Notes under the pieces: model-generated
What the model saw: only the letters and a program-made list of their open reading frames with translations
Told to the model about the DNA's origin: nothing
The model's database searches: none
Shown here: piece after piece, positions 8,771-17,301 of the stretch
Layout of the letters: each line of letters opens with the position of its first letter
Position numbering within the stretch: position 1 is the stretch's first letter
Position numbers and translations under genes: made by a program
Assembly: GCA_030616475.1 (NCBI GenBank)
Contig: JAUWXF010000009.1
Coordinates: forward strand, 1 to 48,205
From: Desulfobacterales bacterium
Lineage (GTDB): Bacteria > Desulfobacterota > Desulfobacteria > Desulfobacterales > C00003060
DNA: 48,205 nucleotides
Direction: 5' to 3'

Positions 8771-9416
8771 CCCCTCGCGCCAGACGGTCAGCGCGTTCGT
8801 TGTCATCGATACCAGCGTGGGCTTCAACCTTGAGAATTTTTAAATCCTTAAATCGCTCCATCAATTTTTTGATGGCTGCCACGAGCTTCTCATTTCGTTT
8901 GGGCTTCCATCCAAGAGACAACAAACCGAGGCAGTATTGGCTATCCGTATAGAGTCGGACAGGTATTTGAGTTGTGCGGATTGCCTTGAGCGCCGTCTTG
9001 ATGGCCATCAGTTCAGCAATATTGTTGGTTGCAATCCCAATATGTCTTGATATCTCCTTTTCTTTAGAACCGAAACGCAGCAAAATGCCTATGCCTGCAG
9101 GACCGGGGTTACCGGAAGATGCGCCGTCAGTGTAGGCCACTATGGTCTTTGGAGGGAATGGGTGATGGGGGCGTAGGCCTTTACCCTCCGGCCTGGAGGC
9201 CCTACGGGCTGGAAGCGGGGCCCGAGGCTTTTTCAACCGTGCCGGATCGATCGGTTCCACCGCCTCTTTCCGCACCCAGTATTCGTGATCCTGATCAAGT
9301 TGATATTTGATCAATACCTTGTTGTTGTGAACAACAGGTTGTTGATTATCATCTACATGAAGCCACACCTTCATGCCTTTAAACATCATTCTTTTCCAGC
9401 CAGGTCGATTCTTCAT
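8742..9416 (-). CDS. rnhA: Ribonuclease HI with extra N-terminal domain
   Basis: RNase HI cuts the RNA strand of RNA-DNA hybrids. The catalytic set is complete: D97 (YTDGASSGNPG), E135 (AELMAIK), D158 (YTDSQY), H200 (VEAHAG) and D210 (ERADRLA). Residues 1-63 form an additional N-terminal domain (MKNRPGWKRMMFKG, then VLIKYQLDQDHEYWVRKE), which I recall from other Desulfobacterota RNase HI proteins. It is followed by a linker at about 64-83 rich in Arg, Pro and Ala. That linker is encoded by a palindromic repeat (9172-9223). A second copy of the same repeat encodes the extreme C-terminus in a different reading frame and provides the stop. The protein is 224 residues, against about 155 for E. 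coli RnhA. The enzyme core looks intact. Confidence 0.93.
   Translation of the reverse strand: MKNRPGWKRMMFKGMKVWLHVDDNQQPVVHNNKVLIKYQLDQDHEYWVRKEAVEPIDPARLKKPRAPLPARRASRPEGKGLRPHHPFPPKTIVAYTDGASSGNPGPAGIGILLRFGSKEKEISRHIGIATNNIAELMAIKTALKAIRTTQIPVRLYTDSQYCLGLLSLGWKPKRNEKLVAAIKKLMERFKDLKILKVEAHAGIDDNERADRLARGAASSPASSP
9172..9223. repeat. In-frame palindromic repeat inside rnhA
   Basis: A GTAGGCC...GGCCCTAC palindrome with an inner CCTCC/GGAGG pair. It shares 24 consecutive bases with the terminal copy at 8737-8760. It encodes residues 64-83, between the N-terminal domain and the catalytic domain, and adds no stop or frameshift. The TAG inside it is out of frame. Confidence 0.85.
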
Positions 9417-9428
9417 ATCTCGTAAAAA

Positions 9429-9553
9429 AAGTGAGCTAAAATGCCTAAAGTGCCTAAAGTGAACTAAAGTTGAGGTCTAAAGGTTATTCTTGTTATGATT
9501 GGTTTCATTCTTTCAACTTTAGACATTTTAGCTCACTTTAGGTCACTTTGGCT
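9429..9553. repeat. AAAGTGAGCT-type inverted repeat A2
   Basis: The left arm at 9429-9480 and the right arm at 9513-9553 are reverse complements built of CTAAAGTGAG/CCTAAAGTG words. It lies between the start of rnhA and the end of the NamZ gene, and the right arm includes the NamZ stop codon (9543-9545). Confidence 0.8.
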
Positions 9554-10739
9554 CATACAGCAAATAGGGCCTGCGGATTTCCTCAAAGCCTTTTAGTTCT
9601 TCGGCCCACGTCTGTTCCAGATCCTCCAGAGGGACCAGGTCTTCCACAGCCTTTCGGACCGAACGATCTCCTGTAATAAGGTCAAAAGGGAGTTTTTCAA
9701 ATTCGTATTCATAAGGGGGTGACTTCCAGTGAAAGGCCTCTGGCTGCACACAAACCACTGCCTGAAGTAGAGTAAGGGTTGTTCTGTATGGCCGGTATAT
9801 TTCGGGGTCGATAATGTGAAGCTGAAAACCACGACATAATGTTTTTTCCCACTTGTCTGACGTAGGTTCAAAGGCAAGGGGGCGAAGGTGACCCCCCGCA
9901 AGCTTATCTTTAGGTATCCATGCTTCAAGGCGACCTGTATCAAAAAAAGGGGCGCCAAAGATCTCAAAGGGCTGAGTCGTGCCGCGTCCTTCAGATACAT
10001 TGGTTCCTTCCCAAAGGACCTGGCCGGGATAGACTAATGCCGAGGTGGGTGTGGGCAGGTTGGGGGAGGGGGGTATCCAGGCTAACCCTGTATCCAGAAA
10101 AAGCATCTCACGTTTCCATCCTGCCATAGGAGTCACATGGAGTTCGCAGCCGATACCAAAGTGGTCATTGAACAGGAGGGCCAGCTCTCCAATGGTGAGA
10201 CCATGACGCATGGGAATGGGATACATACCCACGAAAGAGGCGTATTCTGGCTTCAAGCAATTTCCTTCAATACGGTTTCCTCCGATAGGGTTTGGACGGT
10301 CCAGGACAAGTACCTGTTTGTGATGGGCGCGGGCTGCCCGCAAACATAAGGCCATTGTGTAGATAAAGGTGTAGACGCGTGTACCCACATCCTGAAGATC
10401 AATGATCAGGATATCTATTGGTTCAAGCATGGCCTCGGTGGGCATTCTGGTTTTGCCGTAAAGGCTGAAGACTGGTATATTGAGAACCGGGTCGATCGTG
10501 TCTTCCGAAGGGACCATATTAGCTTGTTTCTCAGCAAAAAGTCCATGTTGTGGGCTAAAGAGTACCTTGAGTTGGTCCGGGTAGTGATTTGCAATGAGCG
10601 CGCGGGTAGACTGAAATCTTCGATTTCCGTGCGGGCATGCAACCGAAGCCGGGTTTGCCAGGAGCCCAAGGCGTTTTCCCTGGAGTATTGGCGGAGGATC
10701 GGGAAGCAGTCTTTCAATGCCGGTTTGAATCGGTTTCAT
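9543..10739 (-). CDS. namZ: Exo-beta-N-acetylmuramidase NamZ (DUF1343 family)
   Basis: This 398-residue protein belongs to the DUF1343/NamZ family, characterised as exo-acting N-acetylmuramidases that release MurNAc from muropeptide-type glycans in peptidoglycan recycling. Recognisable blocks are GKRLGLLANPAS, VLFSPQHGLF, IDLQDVGTRVYTFIYTM, VLDRPNPIGG, RHGLTIGELA, PSPNLPTPTSALVYPGQVLW and EGTNVSEGRGTTQPFEIFG. No signal peptide is visible, so the product may be cytoplasmic and act on imported fragments. The ATG at 10739 has only a weak ribosome site. The final codons (EPK, stop) fall in repeat A2. No other recycling gene is adjacent. The amidase gene at 30211 is the only other wall hydrolase in the window. 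Confidence 0.88.
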   Translation of the reverse strand: MKPIQTGIERLLPDPPPILQGKRLGLLANPASVACPHGNRRFQSTRALIANHYPDQLKVLFSPQHGLFAEKQANMVPSEDTIDPVLNIPVFSLYGKTRMPTEAMLEPIDILIIDLQDVGTRVYTFIYTMALCLRAARAHHKQVLVLDRPNPIGGNRIEGNCLKPEYASFVGMYPIPMRHGLTIGELALLFNDHFGIGCELHVTPMAGWKREMLFLDTGLAWIPPSPNLPTPTSALVYPGQVLWEGTNVSEGRGTTQPFEIFGAPFFDTGRLEAWIPKDKLAGGHLRPLAFEPTSDKWEKTLCRGFQLHIIDPEIYRPYRTTLTLLQAVVCVQPEAFHWKSPPYEYEFEKLPFDLITGDRSVRKAVEDLVPLEDLEQTWAEELKGFEEIRRPYLLYEPK

Positions 10740-10764
10740 AAGGTCTCAGGGTTTTTGAGAGCCA

Positions 10765-11160
10765 ATGGGGGCGAAGCCCCTTAGTTTCATACAACAATAT
10801 AGGCATGTCCGCAAGGATGATAGAGAAAAACAACTGGAAATCGGGGTCTCTCCTGTGGTAAGAACTCTTAGTTCGCTTCGCTCACAATTGGCCCGCCCTG
10901 GCGCGACATCAGAATAATAACCGGTGCCATGTGAAAACCCGGTCTGGGCCAGGGAATAGTGGAATGATGGAATGGTGGAATGATGGGTTAAGAGGAATGA
11001 AAACAATTAAGAAATGATTCCTTTCGGCTTGCTATCCCCAACATGAGCGCAAGCTTCACTACGTGTCCATTATTCCAATATTCCCCGCCTGCCAGCGCCT
11101 GGTACAGCATACGGTTCTAATGCCAGCGTGCATGGCAATGGCGGGCAGGCATCATTCCAT
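10765..11160. repeat. Mixed repeat spacer (palindromes and GGAATGATGG arms)
   Basis: The 10740-11251 spacer has no convincing gene. It holds a GGGGCGAAGCCCC palindrome at about 10768, the unit TTAGTTCGCTTCGCTCACAA (about 10868, inverted relative to 19463 and 33663), a GCCCGCCCTGGCGCGACAT unit (about 10890), GGAATGATGGAATGGTGG arms with reverse-complement words near 11080, a degenerate GCGCAAGCTTCACTACGTGT unit (about 11045), and GCCTGCC...GGCGGGCAGG (11088-11152). It appears to be several elements inserted into one another. Confidence 0.65.
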
Positions 11161-11251
11161 GTGGATGGCATGAATTGACTGTCACTAAAACATTTATGAT
11201 TTTAACTGGTTGCACAAATTCCGAGATGTAAATAATACGGTATTGAGCGAG

Positions 11252-11941
11252 ATGCTAGACTCACATGTTACGAAAAATGAGGAAAGTCCCCATTCATTAA
11301 CCGGCAATCTCATTTATATCGTTGGTCCCGGAAGGCTGCAAAATGAGCTGATGGCCCTTTTTTTGGAGCAGCAAACTGGAGCAAAGGGACTGACCGGAGA
11401 AGATCTCCGTAGTGTCCAGGCGATAGATGATGATCATACAGGCCAACCAAATCTAGTCCTTTTGGACTGCCAGGGAAAAGACCCGGAAAGCCTTTTAGCC
11501 GAGCTTGAATCGTACGGTCAAAAGATATTGTCTCGAATCTTTGTAGCTCTTTTTAATGTAGGTCCCGGCCTGGGTATTGAAGAGGAAGCGGTGGAGCGGG
11601 GCGTAAGGGGTTTTTTTTATGAACAGGACCCTCTGGACCGGTTCCCTAAGGGTGTTGGTGCTATTCTTGACGGAGAATTGTGGGTATCCAGGGAAATCAT
11701 GTCTAGATGTATTCTGAAACACAAAAGACAACATAGTCTCCCCAAAGGAGATACCACAGGCCTTACCCCAAGAGAGACGGAGATACTTGCCATGATTGCC
11801 GTAGGGGCTAAAAACGAGGAAATTGCAGACAAACTTTTCATCAGCCCTCATACGGTTAAGACCCACATCTATAACATATTCAAAAAGATTGGTGTTCCAA
11901 ACCGCCTCCAGGCGGCCCTCTGGGCTGCCAAAAATCTATAG
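11252..11941 (+). CDS. LuxR/CsgD-like transcriptional regulator
   Basis: This is a DNA-binding regulator with a receiver-like N-terminal half and a C-terminal LuxR-type helix-turn-helix. The HTH is clear at about residues 168-229 (LTPRETEILAMIAVGAKNEE, then SPHTVKTHIYNIFKKIGVPN). The N-terminal region resembles a response-regulator fold (VLLDCQ has an Asp at the usual strand-3 end) but lacks the paired acidic residues after strand 1. It may therefore not be phosphorylated, as in CsgD-type regulators. I start at the ATG at 11252 (229 residues). A TTG at 11210 would add 14 residues, and neither has a strong ribosome site. A PilZ gene follows on the same strand after about 150 bases, which suggests a link to cyclic-di-GMP-controlled surface functions. 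The target genes cannot be read from the window. Confidence 0.85.
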   Translation: MLDSHVTKNEESPHSLTGNLIYIVGPGRLQNELMALFLEQQTGAKGLTGEDLRSVQAIDDDHTGQPNLVLLDCQGKDPESLLAELESYGQKILSRIFVALFNVGPGLGIEEEAVERGVRGFFYEQDPLDRFPKGVGAILDGELWVSREIMSRCILKHKRQHSLPKGDTTGLTPRETEILAMIAVGAKNEEIADKLFISPHTVKTHIYNIFKKIGVPNRLQAALWAAKNL

Positions 11942-12092
11942 CACATAGTGAGAAACTATTACCCGCAATACCTTTCTAGTACGATTTGCTTAGGCGGTTC
12001 CAGTCGAAGAATACGAAGATAAACCATACTATTTCTTTATTGACGCATAATTGAGCGTATGCCAACTATTGTCCTTGGTATTGTTGAAGCCA

Positions 12093-12452
12093 ATGGAAGA
12101 GAGAAGGAAATTAGAAAGATTCACCTTTGAAGTTCCTGCCAAGATTGAAATGGTGGTTTCGGCAGAGAAAAAGGAGGCACTTTATATCCCGACAAGTGAT
12201 ATATGCGCAGGTGGGGCCTTTTTCCACACTACAAAGGCCCTTCCTGAAGGTACAAAGGTCAAAATAGATCTGATTCTTGCACTTGACAGGCTGAAACACC
12301 TGATAGACCACAGTCGTGCTAATGTGAAGGTCAACGGGACCGTGGTGCGGTCCGGATCAGCAGGGATGGCTATCTGTTTTGATGAAGATTACCAGATTAT
12401 GCCTTTGCAGAACTCCCTAACTTCTACTCCAGCTACCTCTACCCATCATTAG
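12093..12452 (+). CDS. PilZ-domain protein (candidate c-di-GMP receptor)
   Basis: PilZ domains bind cyclic-di-GMP through an RxxxR motif and a D/NxSxxG motif. Here ERRKLERF gives the arginine motif at the N-terminus. The second motif reads SDICAGGAFF, with Cys in place of the usual Ser. The 119-residue protein is essentially one PilZ domain with a short polar tail. I start at the ATG at 12093 because it places the arginine motif at the N-terminus as usual. An upstream in-frame ATG at 12051 adds only 14 hydrophobic residues. Its neighbour is a LuxR-type regulator on the same strand. The Ser-to-Cys change could alter ligand affinity. Function as a diguanylate receptor is an inference from the family. 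Confidence 0.85.
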   Translation: MEERRKLERFTFEVPAKIEMVVSAEKKEALYIPTSDICAGGAFFHTTKALPEGTKVKIDLILALDRLKHLIDHSRANVKVNGTVVRSGSAGMAICFDEDYQIMPLQNSLTSTPATSTHH

Positions 12453-12469
12453 CGCAAAGATTGCGTCCT

Positions 12470-12970
12470 CACAGCTTGACACGAAGTGAAGCCTGCGCCA
12501 AAAGAAGCACTTCGTGTCCAATATCCCCCTGGCGCAGATCCTGGTTTCTAGCTTGATCTTAACGTTTAACTTAGCGCCAGGGCGGGCAGGGCAGACCAAT
12601 TGCACAGCGGAGCGGGCTGAGTTCGGATAAATTCTGTTGATTAACACGAAGTGTTCAGATATACAGCAGCCGTGTGTGCAGCTCGACGCCTACGGTCATT
12701 GGTCATTCCCTTATAGCTACTGCAACGGGGCAGGGGGAGGTTACGAGTTACGGGTTTGTTGTAAGCTAAATTTGTTACACGTGGCCCTCAAATCAAGACG
12801 TGTCCAGACATCACAACTTTAGGCACTTTAGCTCACCCTGGCCCAGACCGGGATTACAGTCATAATAGACTGATCCGGGCACCTAGCATCCTGTTAGCTT
12901 AGCAGGCTGATCATAGCACGTAGCGCCAGGGCGGGCTTTAGGCACTTTACTTCACTTTCATTCTGTGTAA
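12470..12970. repeat. Repeat-laden spacer upstream of hisC
   Basis: The 12453-12980 spacer has no gene I can support. It contains the GACACGAAGTGAAGCCTGCG unit (about 12478), a CACTTCGTGTC inverse copy (about 12510), GCGCCAGGGCGGGC copies at about 12570 and 12922 with a CCCTGGCGC inverse at about 12528, an AACTTTAGGCACTTTAGCTC arm (about 12815) and a second TTTAGGCACTTTA arm (about 12940). These are the same modules seen in other spacers, in a scrambled order. Confidence 0.65.
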
Positions 12971-12980
12971 GAGGATCTTT

Positions 12981-14060
12981 ATGAAAATACCAGACTATAT
13001 TGCTGATCTCAAGCGATACAAGCCCGGAAAGCCGATTGAGGAACTGGAGCGCGAATATGGCATTAGCGGTTCTATCAAACTGGCATCCAATGAGAACCCA
13101 ATTGGCCCGTCACCCAAGGCCCTGGACGCGATAATGAGCGCGCTCAAGAATCTGCATCGCTATCCGGATGGAAGCAACTACCACTTAACGAAGCGGTTGG
13201 CCGAGAAGTTGAAGGTCTCTGTCAATCGAATTGTCCTTGGAAATGGTTCCAATGAGATTATCGAACTCCTAATTCGCACTTTTCTTCGAGAGGGTGATGA
13301 AGTCGTTATACCAGAGCCCTCATTTTTGTTATATGAGATCATGGTGCAGGCGGGCGGGGAGCGGCCTGTTAAGGTGGCCCTTAAAGAACGGGTGCTCGAT
13401 CTCAAAGGTATGGCCGGGGGTGTCTCGCCAAGAACGCGCATGATCTTTGTCAATAATCCTAATAATCCTACCGGAACGATTGTGTCGAGGGACGACTTTG
13501 AAGAGTTTCTGCAACAGATTCCGCCTGAGGTGATCGTTGTGGTGGATGAAGCCTACATTGAGTTCGTACGAGATAGCACCTGCCCGACCGGTCTTGATTA
13601 TCTGGATGCTGACAAGACCGTGGTGACCCTTCGGACCTTTTCCAAGGCTTACGGATTAGCAGGTCTTCGTATAGGCTATGGTGTGATGAAAGAAAGCCTG
13701 GCAGATCTTATGCATCGTGTCAGGCAACCCTTCAATACCAATCTACTGGCACAGGCCGGGGCTCTGGCTGCCTTGGATGATGATGCTTTTCTCGAAAAGA
13801 CCATTAGCACTGTTCACAAAGGCCTCGATTTTTTGTATCGAGAGGTGGAGAAGTTGGGACTTCGATACTTTCCTACCCAGACCAACTTTTTTCTCATAGA
13901 CCTGGAACGGGACGCAAAAAGCGTCTTTGAAAAGATGCTTCGCAGGGGTGTAATTGTCCGGCCTATGACTGCATACGGCTATCCAAACTATATTCGGATC
14001 AATGTGGGGCTTCCTGAAGAAAACCAGCGTCTTGTTGAGGTCCTGAGAGAGGTGATTTAG
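12981..14060 (+). CDS. hisC: Histidinol-phosphate aminotransferase
   Basis: HisC is a PLP-dependent class I/II aminotransferase that converts imidazole-acetol phosphate and glutamate to histidinol phosphate. The family also often serves aromatic amino acids. At 359 residues it has the usual length. Visible motifs are KLASNENPIGPSP at the N-terminus, VLGNGSNEII, FVNNPNNPTGT, VVVDEAYIEF, and FSKAYGLAGLRIGYG with the PLP lysine K222. The C-terminal VRPMTAYG and YIRINVG blocks bind the substrate phosphate and carboxylate. The start has GAGGA seven bases upstream. No other his genes are adjacent. A PHP-type protein at 43980, often loosely named histidinol phosphatase, is far away. A repeat of TTTAGGAATT words follows its stop and separates it from cmk. 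Confidence 0.95.
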   Translation: MKIPDYIADLKRYKPGKPIEELEREYGISGSIKLASNENPIGPSPKALDAIMSALKNLHRYPDGSNYHLTKRLAEKLKVSVNRIVLGNGSNEIIELLIRTFLREGDEVVIPEPSFLLYEIMVQAGGERPVKVALKERVLDLKGMAGGVSPRTRMIFVNNPNNPTGTIVSRDDFEEFLQQIPPEVIVVVDEAYIEFVRDSTCPTGLDYLDADKTVVTLRTFSKAYGLAGLRIGYGVMKESLADLMHRVRQPFNTNLLAQAGALAALDDDAFLEKTISTVHKGLDFLYREVEKLGLRYFPTQTNFFLIDLERDAKSVFEKMLRRGVIVRPMTAYGYPNYIRINVGLPEENQRLVEVLREVI

Positions 14061-14160
14061 CATTTAGGGATTAAGGAATTTAGGAATTAAAACAGGTGGT
14101 GTCTTCAATCCCTCAATTCCTAAATTCCTAAATTCACAATTCCTAAATCCAAAATACTTA
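14056..14160. repeat. TTTAGGAATT-type inverted repeat
   Basis: The left arm (TTTAGGGATTAAGGAATTTA and on, 14064-14090) and the right arm (AATTCCTAAATTCCTAAATT, 14118-14155) are reverse complements built of a 7-9 nt word. It spans the whole hisC-cmk spacer and starts at the hisC stop codon. Confidence 0.75.
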
Positions 14161-14163
14161 TTT

Positions 14164-14856
14164 GTGAAACGTCTTCTGATAACCATAGATGGACCATCCG
14201 GGGCTGGCAAAACCACGGTCAGTCGTAGGCTGGCCGAGCGGCTTGGTTACACCTATGTTGATACGGGTGCCTTGTACCGAGCCGTGGCCCTAATTGCACT
14301 GTCTGAAGGATGTGCACCCGATGATGACACCAGGCTGGCTGAAATCTGCAGGCACCTCGTCCTCAGATTCGAAAACAGCTCCAAAGGGCCAAGATTGTAC
14401 GCTACCTGCCTGCCGGTAGGCATGGATGGGGATGATATCACAGAGCGCATACGAACCCCAGAGATTGCCATGTTTGCGTCTGCAGTATCGGCAAGGTCCG
14501 TAGTAAGGGAATACCTGCTGGGTGTTCAGCGTGAAATGGGAAAAGGTGGATGCGTGATCTTTGAAGGGCGTGACATGGGCACTGTCGTATTTCCAAAGGC
14601 CGATATCAAGTTTTACCTGGATGCCGACCTCGACACGCGTGCCCTGAGACGGTACGAGGAACTTGCTGCAAGACATGCAGGGGCCGGTCTGGCCGAGGTT
14701 AGGGAGGCCATGAAGAAAAGGGATGAGGACGACTCCGGCCGAGCGATAGCTCCCCTGAGGCCTGCCAATGATGCAATCAGAATCGATTCTATGTGCTTGG
14801 AAATTGAACAGGTCGTTGAGGCGATTCTCCTCCACATTAGAGCCCAGGCGAAATAA
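14164..14856 (+). CDS. cmk: Cytidylate kinase
   Basis: Cmk phosphorylates CMP and dCMP with ATP in pyrimidine nucleotide salvage. The P-loop is GPSGAGKTT at residues 10-18. It is followed by YVDTGALYRAVAL, the CMP-binding domain around DITERIRTPEIA, VIFEGRDMGTVVFP, and FYLDADLDTRALRR. The 230-residue length and every conserved block fit the family. Translation starts at GTG 14164. No strong ribosome site is visible, because the TTTAGGAATT repeat runs up to the gene. The next gene on the strand is rpsA, the usual partner of cmk in Proteobacteria, so shared transcription is likely. Confidence 0.95.
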   Translation: MKRLLITIDGPSGAGKTTVSRRLAERLGYTYVDTGALYRAVALIALSEGCAPDDDTRLAEICRHLVLRFENSSKGPRLYATCLPVGMDGDDITERIRTPEIAMFASAVSARSVVREYLLGVQREMGKGGCVIFEGRDMGTVVFPKADIKFYLDADLDTRALRRYEELAARHAGAGLAEVREAMKKRDEDDSGRAIAPLRPANDAIRIDSMCLEIEQVVEAILLHIRAQAK

Positions 14857-14953
14857 AGGTTGTTTTTTGGACAGATGCTTGCTATACAAAACATTTACAC
14901 TGGCAAATGGCCCAGGTGGTAGTCAACAAAGAGCAGAAGGGAGCAAGTTTTTA

Positions 14954-17137
14954 ATGGAAGAGGACAAAAACAGTGTAACCCAACTTTCGCGAGAAGACTT
15001 ACAGATTGAACAGAAAAAGTCCGACCGAGATGACAAGGCTGAAGAATTGGAGGTCCTCCGAAGAGACGAAACGGTCCAGATCGAGGAAGACTCAAGCAAT
15101 GGAGTCCAAGGCGAGGCTGAGGCAGCTGGGCAGAGTGCCGAGGCAAGGGAAGCTGGCAACGAAGACCTTGTAACCGAAGGACCGGAAGAAGGGCTCCCGG
15201 TCGAGAAGAAAGAGTCCGACCAAGATCACAAGCCTGAGGGATCGGAGGTCGTCCAAGGAGACGAAACGGTCCAGATTGAGAAAGAGCCAAGCAGCGGTGC
15301 GCAAGGCGAGCCTGAAGCGGCCGGGCTGGGTGCTAAGCCAAGCGAGGCTGGCAAAGAAGACCTGGTGGAGATGTATGAGGAGAGCTTCAGGCGGGTTGGG
15401 GAAGGCCAGGTCGTACAGGGCAAGATCGTTCAGGTCGACAAGGAATTTCTGTTGGTGGATATTGGCTACAAGTTTGAAGGACAGGTACCGATTGCCGAAG
15501 TCACCATGCCAGACGGTATGATCGATGCCAATGTGGGCGATACCATTGATGTCATGATGGAACGCTGGGACGACGAGGGTGGCGTTGTCTTGCTTTCCAA
15601 AGAAAAGGCTTCCAAGATTAAGGTTTGGGAAGATATCAAGAAGGCATATGAGGAAGATGGTGTGGTCAGCGGAGTTATAACCAGCCGTGTTAAGGGTGGG
15701 CTCTCGGTTGATATCGGAGTCCCCGCTTTTTTGCCTGGTTCTCAGGTGGGCCTTCGACCTGTACGCGATCTGGATCAAATGGTGGACAAGACCTTCGAGT
15801 TCAAGGTCTTAAAATACAATCGGAAGCGGAGCAATATTGTTCTGTCAAGACGCGTAATCCTTGAAAAGGAGCGTGAGGCAAGGCGCGCTGAAACCCTTGC
15901 AACTATCCACGAAGGCAAGGTCATGACGGGTGTGGTAAAGAATATCACTGAATATGGCGCGTTTGTTGATCTGGGCGGCATTGATGGCCTGCTCCATATC
16001 ACAGATATGTCCTGGGGGCGTATAGGTCATCCGTCTGAAATATTTTCGGTAGGAGATGAAGTTGATGTAAAAGTCCTGAATCTTGATCTGGAACGGGATC
16101 GGGTCTCCCTTGGGTTAAAGCAGCTTGTGCCAGACCCATGGAGCACTGCTGAAGAGAGATATCCCATAGCTTCCCATGTTAAAGGCAAAGTCGTGAGTTT
16201 TACCGATTATGGTGCCTTTGTTGAACTGGAGAAAGGGATAGAGGGACTAATTCACGTCTCGGAGATGTCATGGACAAAAAAAATACGTCATCCCTCAAAG
16301 GTGGTATCGGTTGGCGAAACCGTGGAGGCTGTTGTCTTAAACATTTCAACCGAGAACAGGAGAATATCCCTGGGCATGAAGCAGGTGGTGCCGAACCCGT
16401 GGGATGTCGTTAGCGAGAAATATCCTGTAGGGACTACTATTGAAGGAAAGATCAAAAACATTACGGATTTTGGTATATTTATCGGAATTGACGAGGGGAT
16501 TGATGGTTTAGTGCACATCTCTGACATATCATGGACCAAACGTATCAAACACCCATCTGAGCTCTACAAGAAAGGTGACGTAGTTCAGGCGATTGTTCTT
16601 AATATTGACAAAGATAGCGAGCGATTTTCTCTCGGGATCAAGCAACTCCAGAAAGATCCTTGGGAGACGATCCCGGAACGATATGAGGTAGGAGACAAGA
16701 TTACGGGTACGATAACTAATGTCACGGACTTTGGTCTTTTTGTTGAACTGGAGGAAGGGATTGAAGGGCTGGTCCATGTTTCGGAAACGAACAGTGAGAA
16801 GATCAAGACCCCAGTGGGCAAGTTTCAAGTTGGAGACATTGTTTCGGCCAAGGTAATCAATATTAACCCCAAGGATCGACGCATCGGCCTTTCGATCAAG
16901 CAGCTTGAAACGGATGAGGAACGTGACCTGGTCGTCGATTATTTGAGCACTTACAAGGGACCTCAATCAAGCTTGGGGGAGCTTCTGAAAGAAAACCTGA
17001 AAGAGAAAACAGTAAATCAGGAGCCAGCCGAAGAGGCTTCTGAGATATCTGCCGACAAGGTTGAGGAGTCCGAGGTGAAAGGCGGCCCGGAAGTCACCGA
17101 GGAAGACGAAACCGAGCAGGTGACAAAGAATGATTGA
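14954..17137 (+). CDS. rpsA: Ribosomal protein S1 with long acidic N-terminal extension
   Basis: S1 binds mRNA on the 30S subunit and helps start translation. Six S1/OB domains are visible, beginning near EGQVVQGKIVQVDKEF, EDGVVSGVITSRVKGG, EGKVMTGVVKNITEYG, VKGKVVSFTDYGAF, EGKIKNITDFGIF and ITGTITNVTDFGLF, the same number as in E. coli. What is unusual is an acidic, low-complexity N-terminal extension of about 145 residues. It holds a tandem duplication with a 65-codon period (DETVQIEE then DETVQIEK, AGNEDLV then AGKEDLV). The ATG at 14954 has AAGGGAG about ten bases upstream. The frame runs back into cmk, but that part looks non-coding. The 727-residue product ends at Asp-stop inside a GATTGA repeat. 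Confidence 0.93.
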   Translation: MEEDKNSVTQLSREDLQIEQKKSDRDDKAEELEVLRRDETVQIEEDSSNGVQGEAEAAGQSAEAREAGNEDLVTEGPEEGLPVEKKESDQDHKPEGSEVVQGDETVQIEKEPSSGAQGEPEAAGLGAKPSEAGKEDLVEMYEESFRRVGEGQVVQGKIVQVDKEFLLVDIGYKFEGQVPIAEVTMPDGMIDANVGDTIDVMMERWDDEGGVVLLSKEKASKIKVWEDIKKAYEEDGVVSGVITSRVKGGLSVDIGVPAFLPGSQVGLRPVRDLDQMVDKTFEFKVLKYNRKRSNIVLSRRVILEKEREARRAETLATIHEGKVMTGVVKNITEYGAFVDLGGIDGLLHITDMSWGRIGHPSEIFSVGDEVDVKVLNLDLERDRVSLGLKQLVPDPWSTAEERYPIASHVKGKVVSFTDYGAFVELEKGIEGLIHVSEMSWTKKIRHPSKVVSVGETVEAVVLNISTENRRISLGMKQVVPNPWDVVSEKYPVGTTIEGKIKNITDFGIFIGIDEGIDGLVHISDISWTKRIKHPSELYKKGDVVQAIVLNIDKDSERFSLGIKQLQKDPWETIPERYEVGDKITGTITNVTDFGLFVELEEGIEGLVHVSETNSEKIKTPVGKFQVGDIVSAKVININPKDRRIGLSIKQLETDEERDLVVDYLSTYKGPQSSLGELLKENLKEKTVNQEPAEEASEISADKVEESEVKGGPEVTEEDETEQVTKND
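15009..15365 (+). repeat. 65-codon tandem duplication in rpsA
   Basis: Words such as GAGACGAAACGGTCCAGAT occur at 15063 and again at 15258. GCTGGCAA(A/C)GAAGACC occurs at 15152 and 15347. Both give an offset of exactly 195 bases. The copies have diverged moderately at DNA level while keeping an acidic composition. Confidence 0.9.
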
Positions 17138-17289
17138 AGATTGAAGATTGAAGATTGACCGTGGAGAAGTGAGCTAAAGTGTCTAAAGTGAGCTAAAGTG
17201 AGCTAAAGTGAGCTAAAGTTAAAGGAATCTAAAGATTTAGGAGTGGTTTCACCTTTAACTTTAGGCACTTTAGCTCAATTTAGGCACTG
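17128..17289. repeat. GATTGA direct repeats plus AAAGTGAGCT inverted repeat A3
   Basis: GATTGAA is repeated from 17132 to 17158, starting on the rpsA stop. Then comes a left arm of exact 10-nt AGTGAGCTAA tandem copies (17168-17224) and a reverse-complement right arm (17253-17289). Together they fill the rpsA-sppA spacer. Confidence 0.8.
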
Positions 17290-17301
17290 TGTTATTGATA
17301 A

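Noticed and set aside
12637-12822. Open frame of 61 codons in the spacer before hisC
   Set aside because: It has odd composition and no ribosome site, and it overlaps repeat modules.
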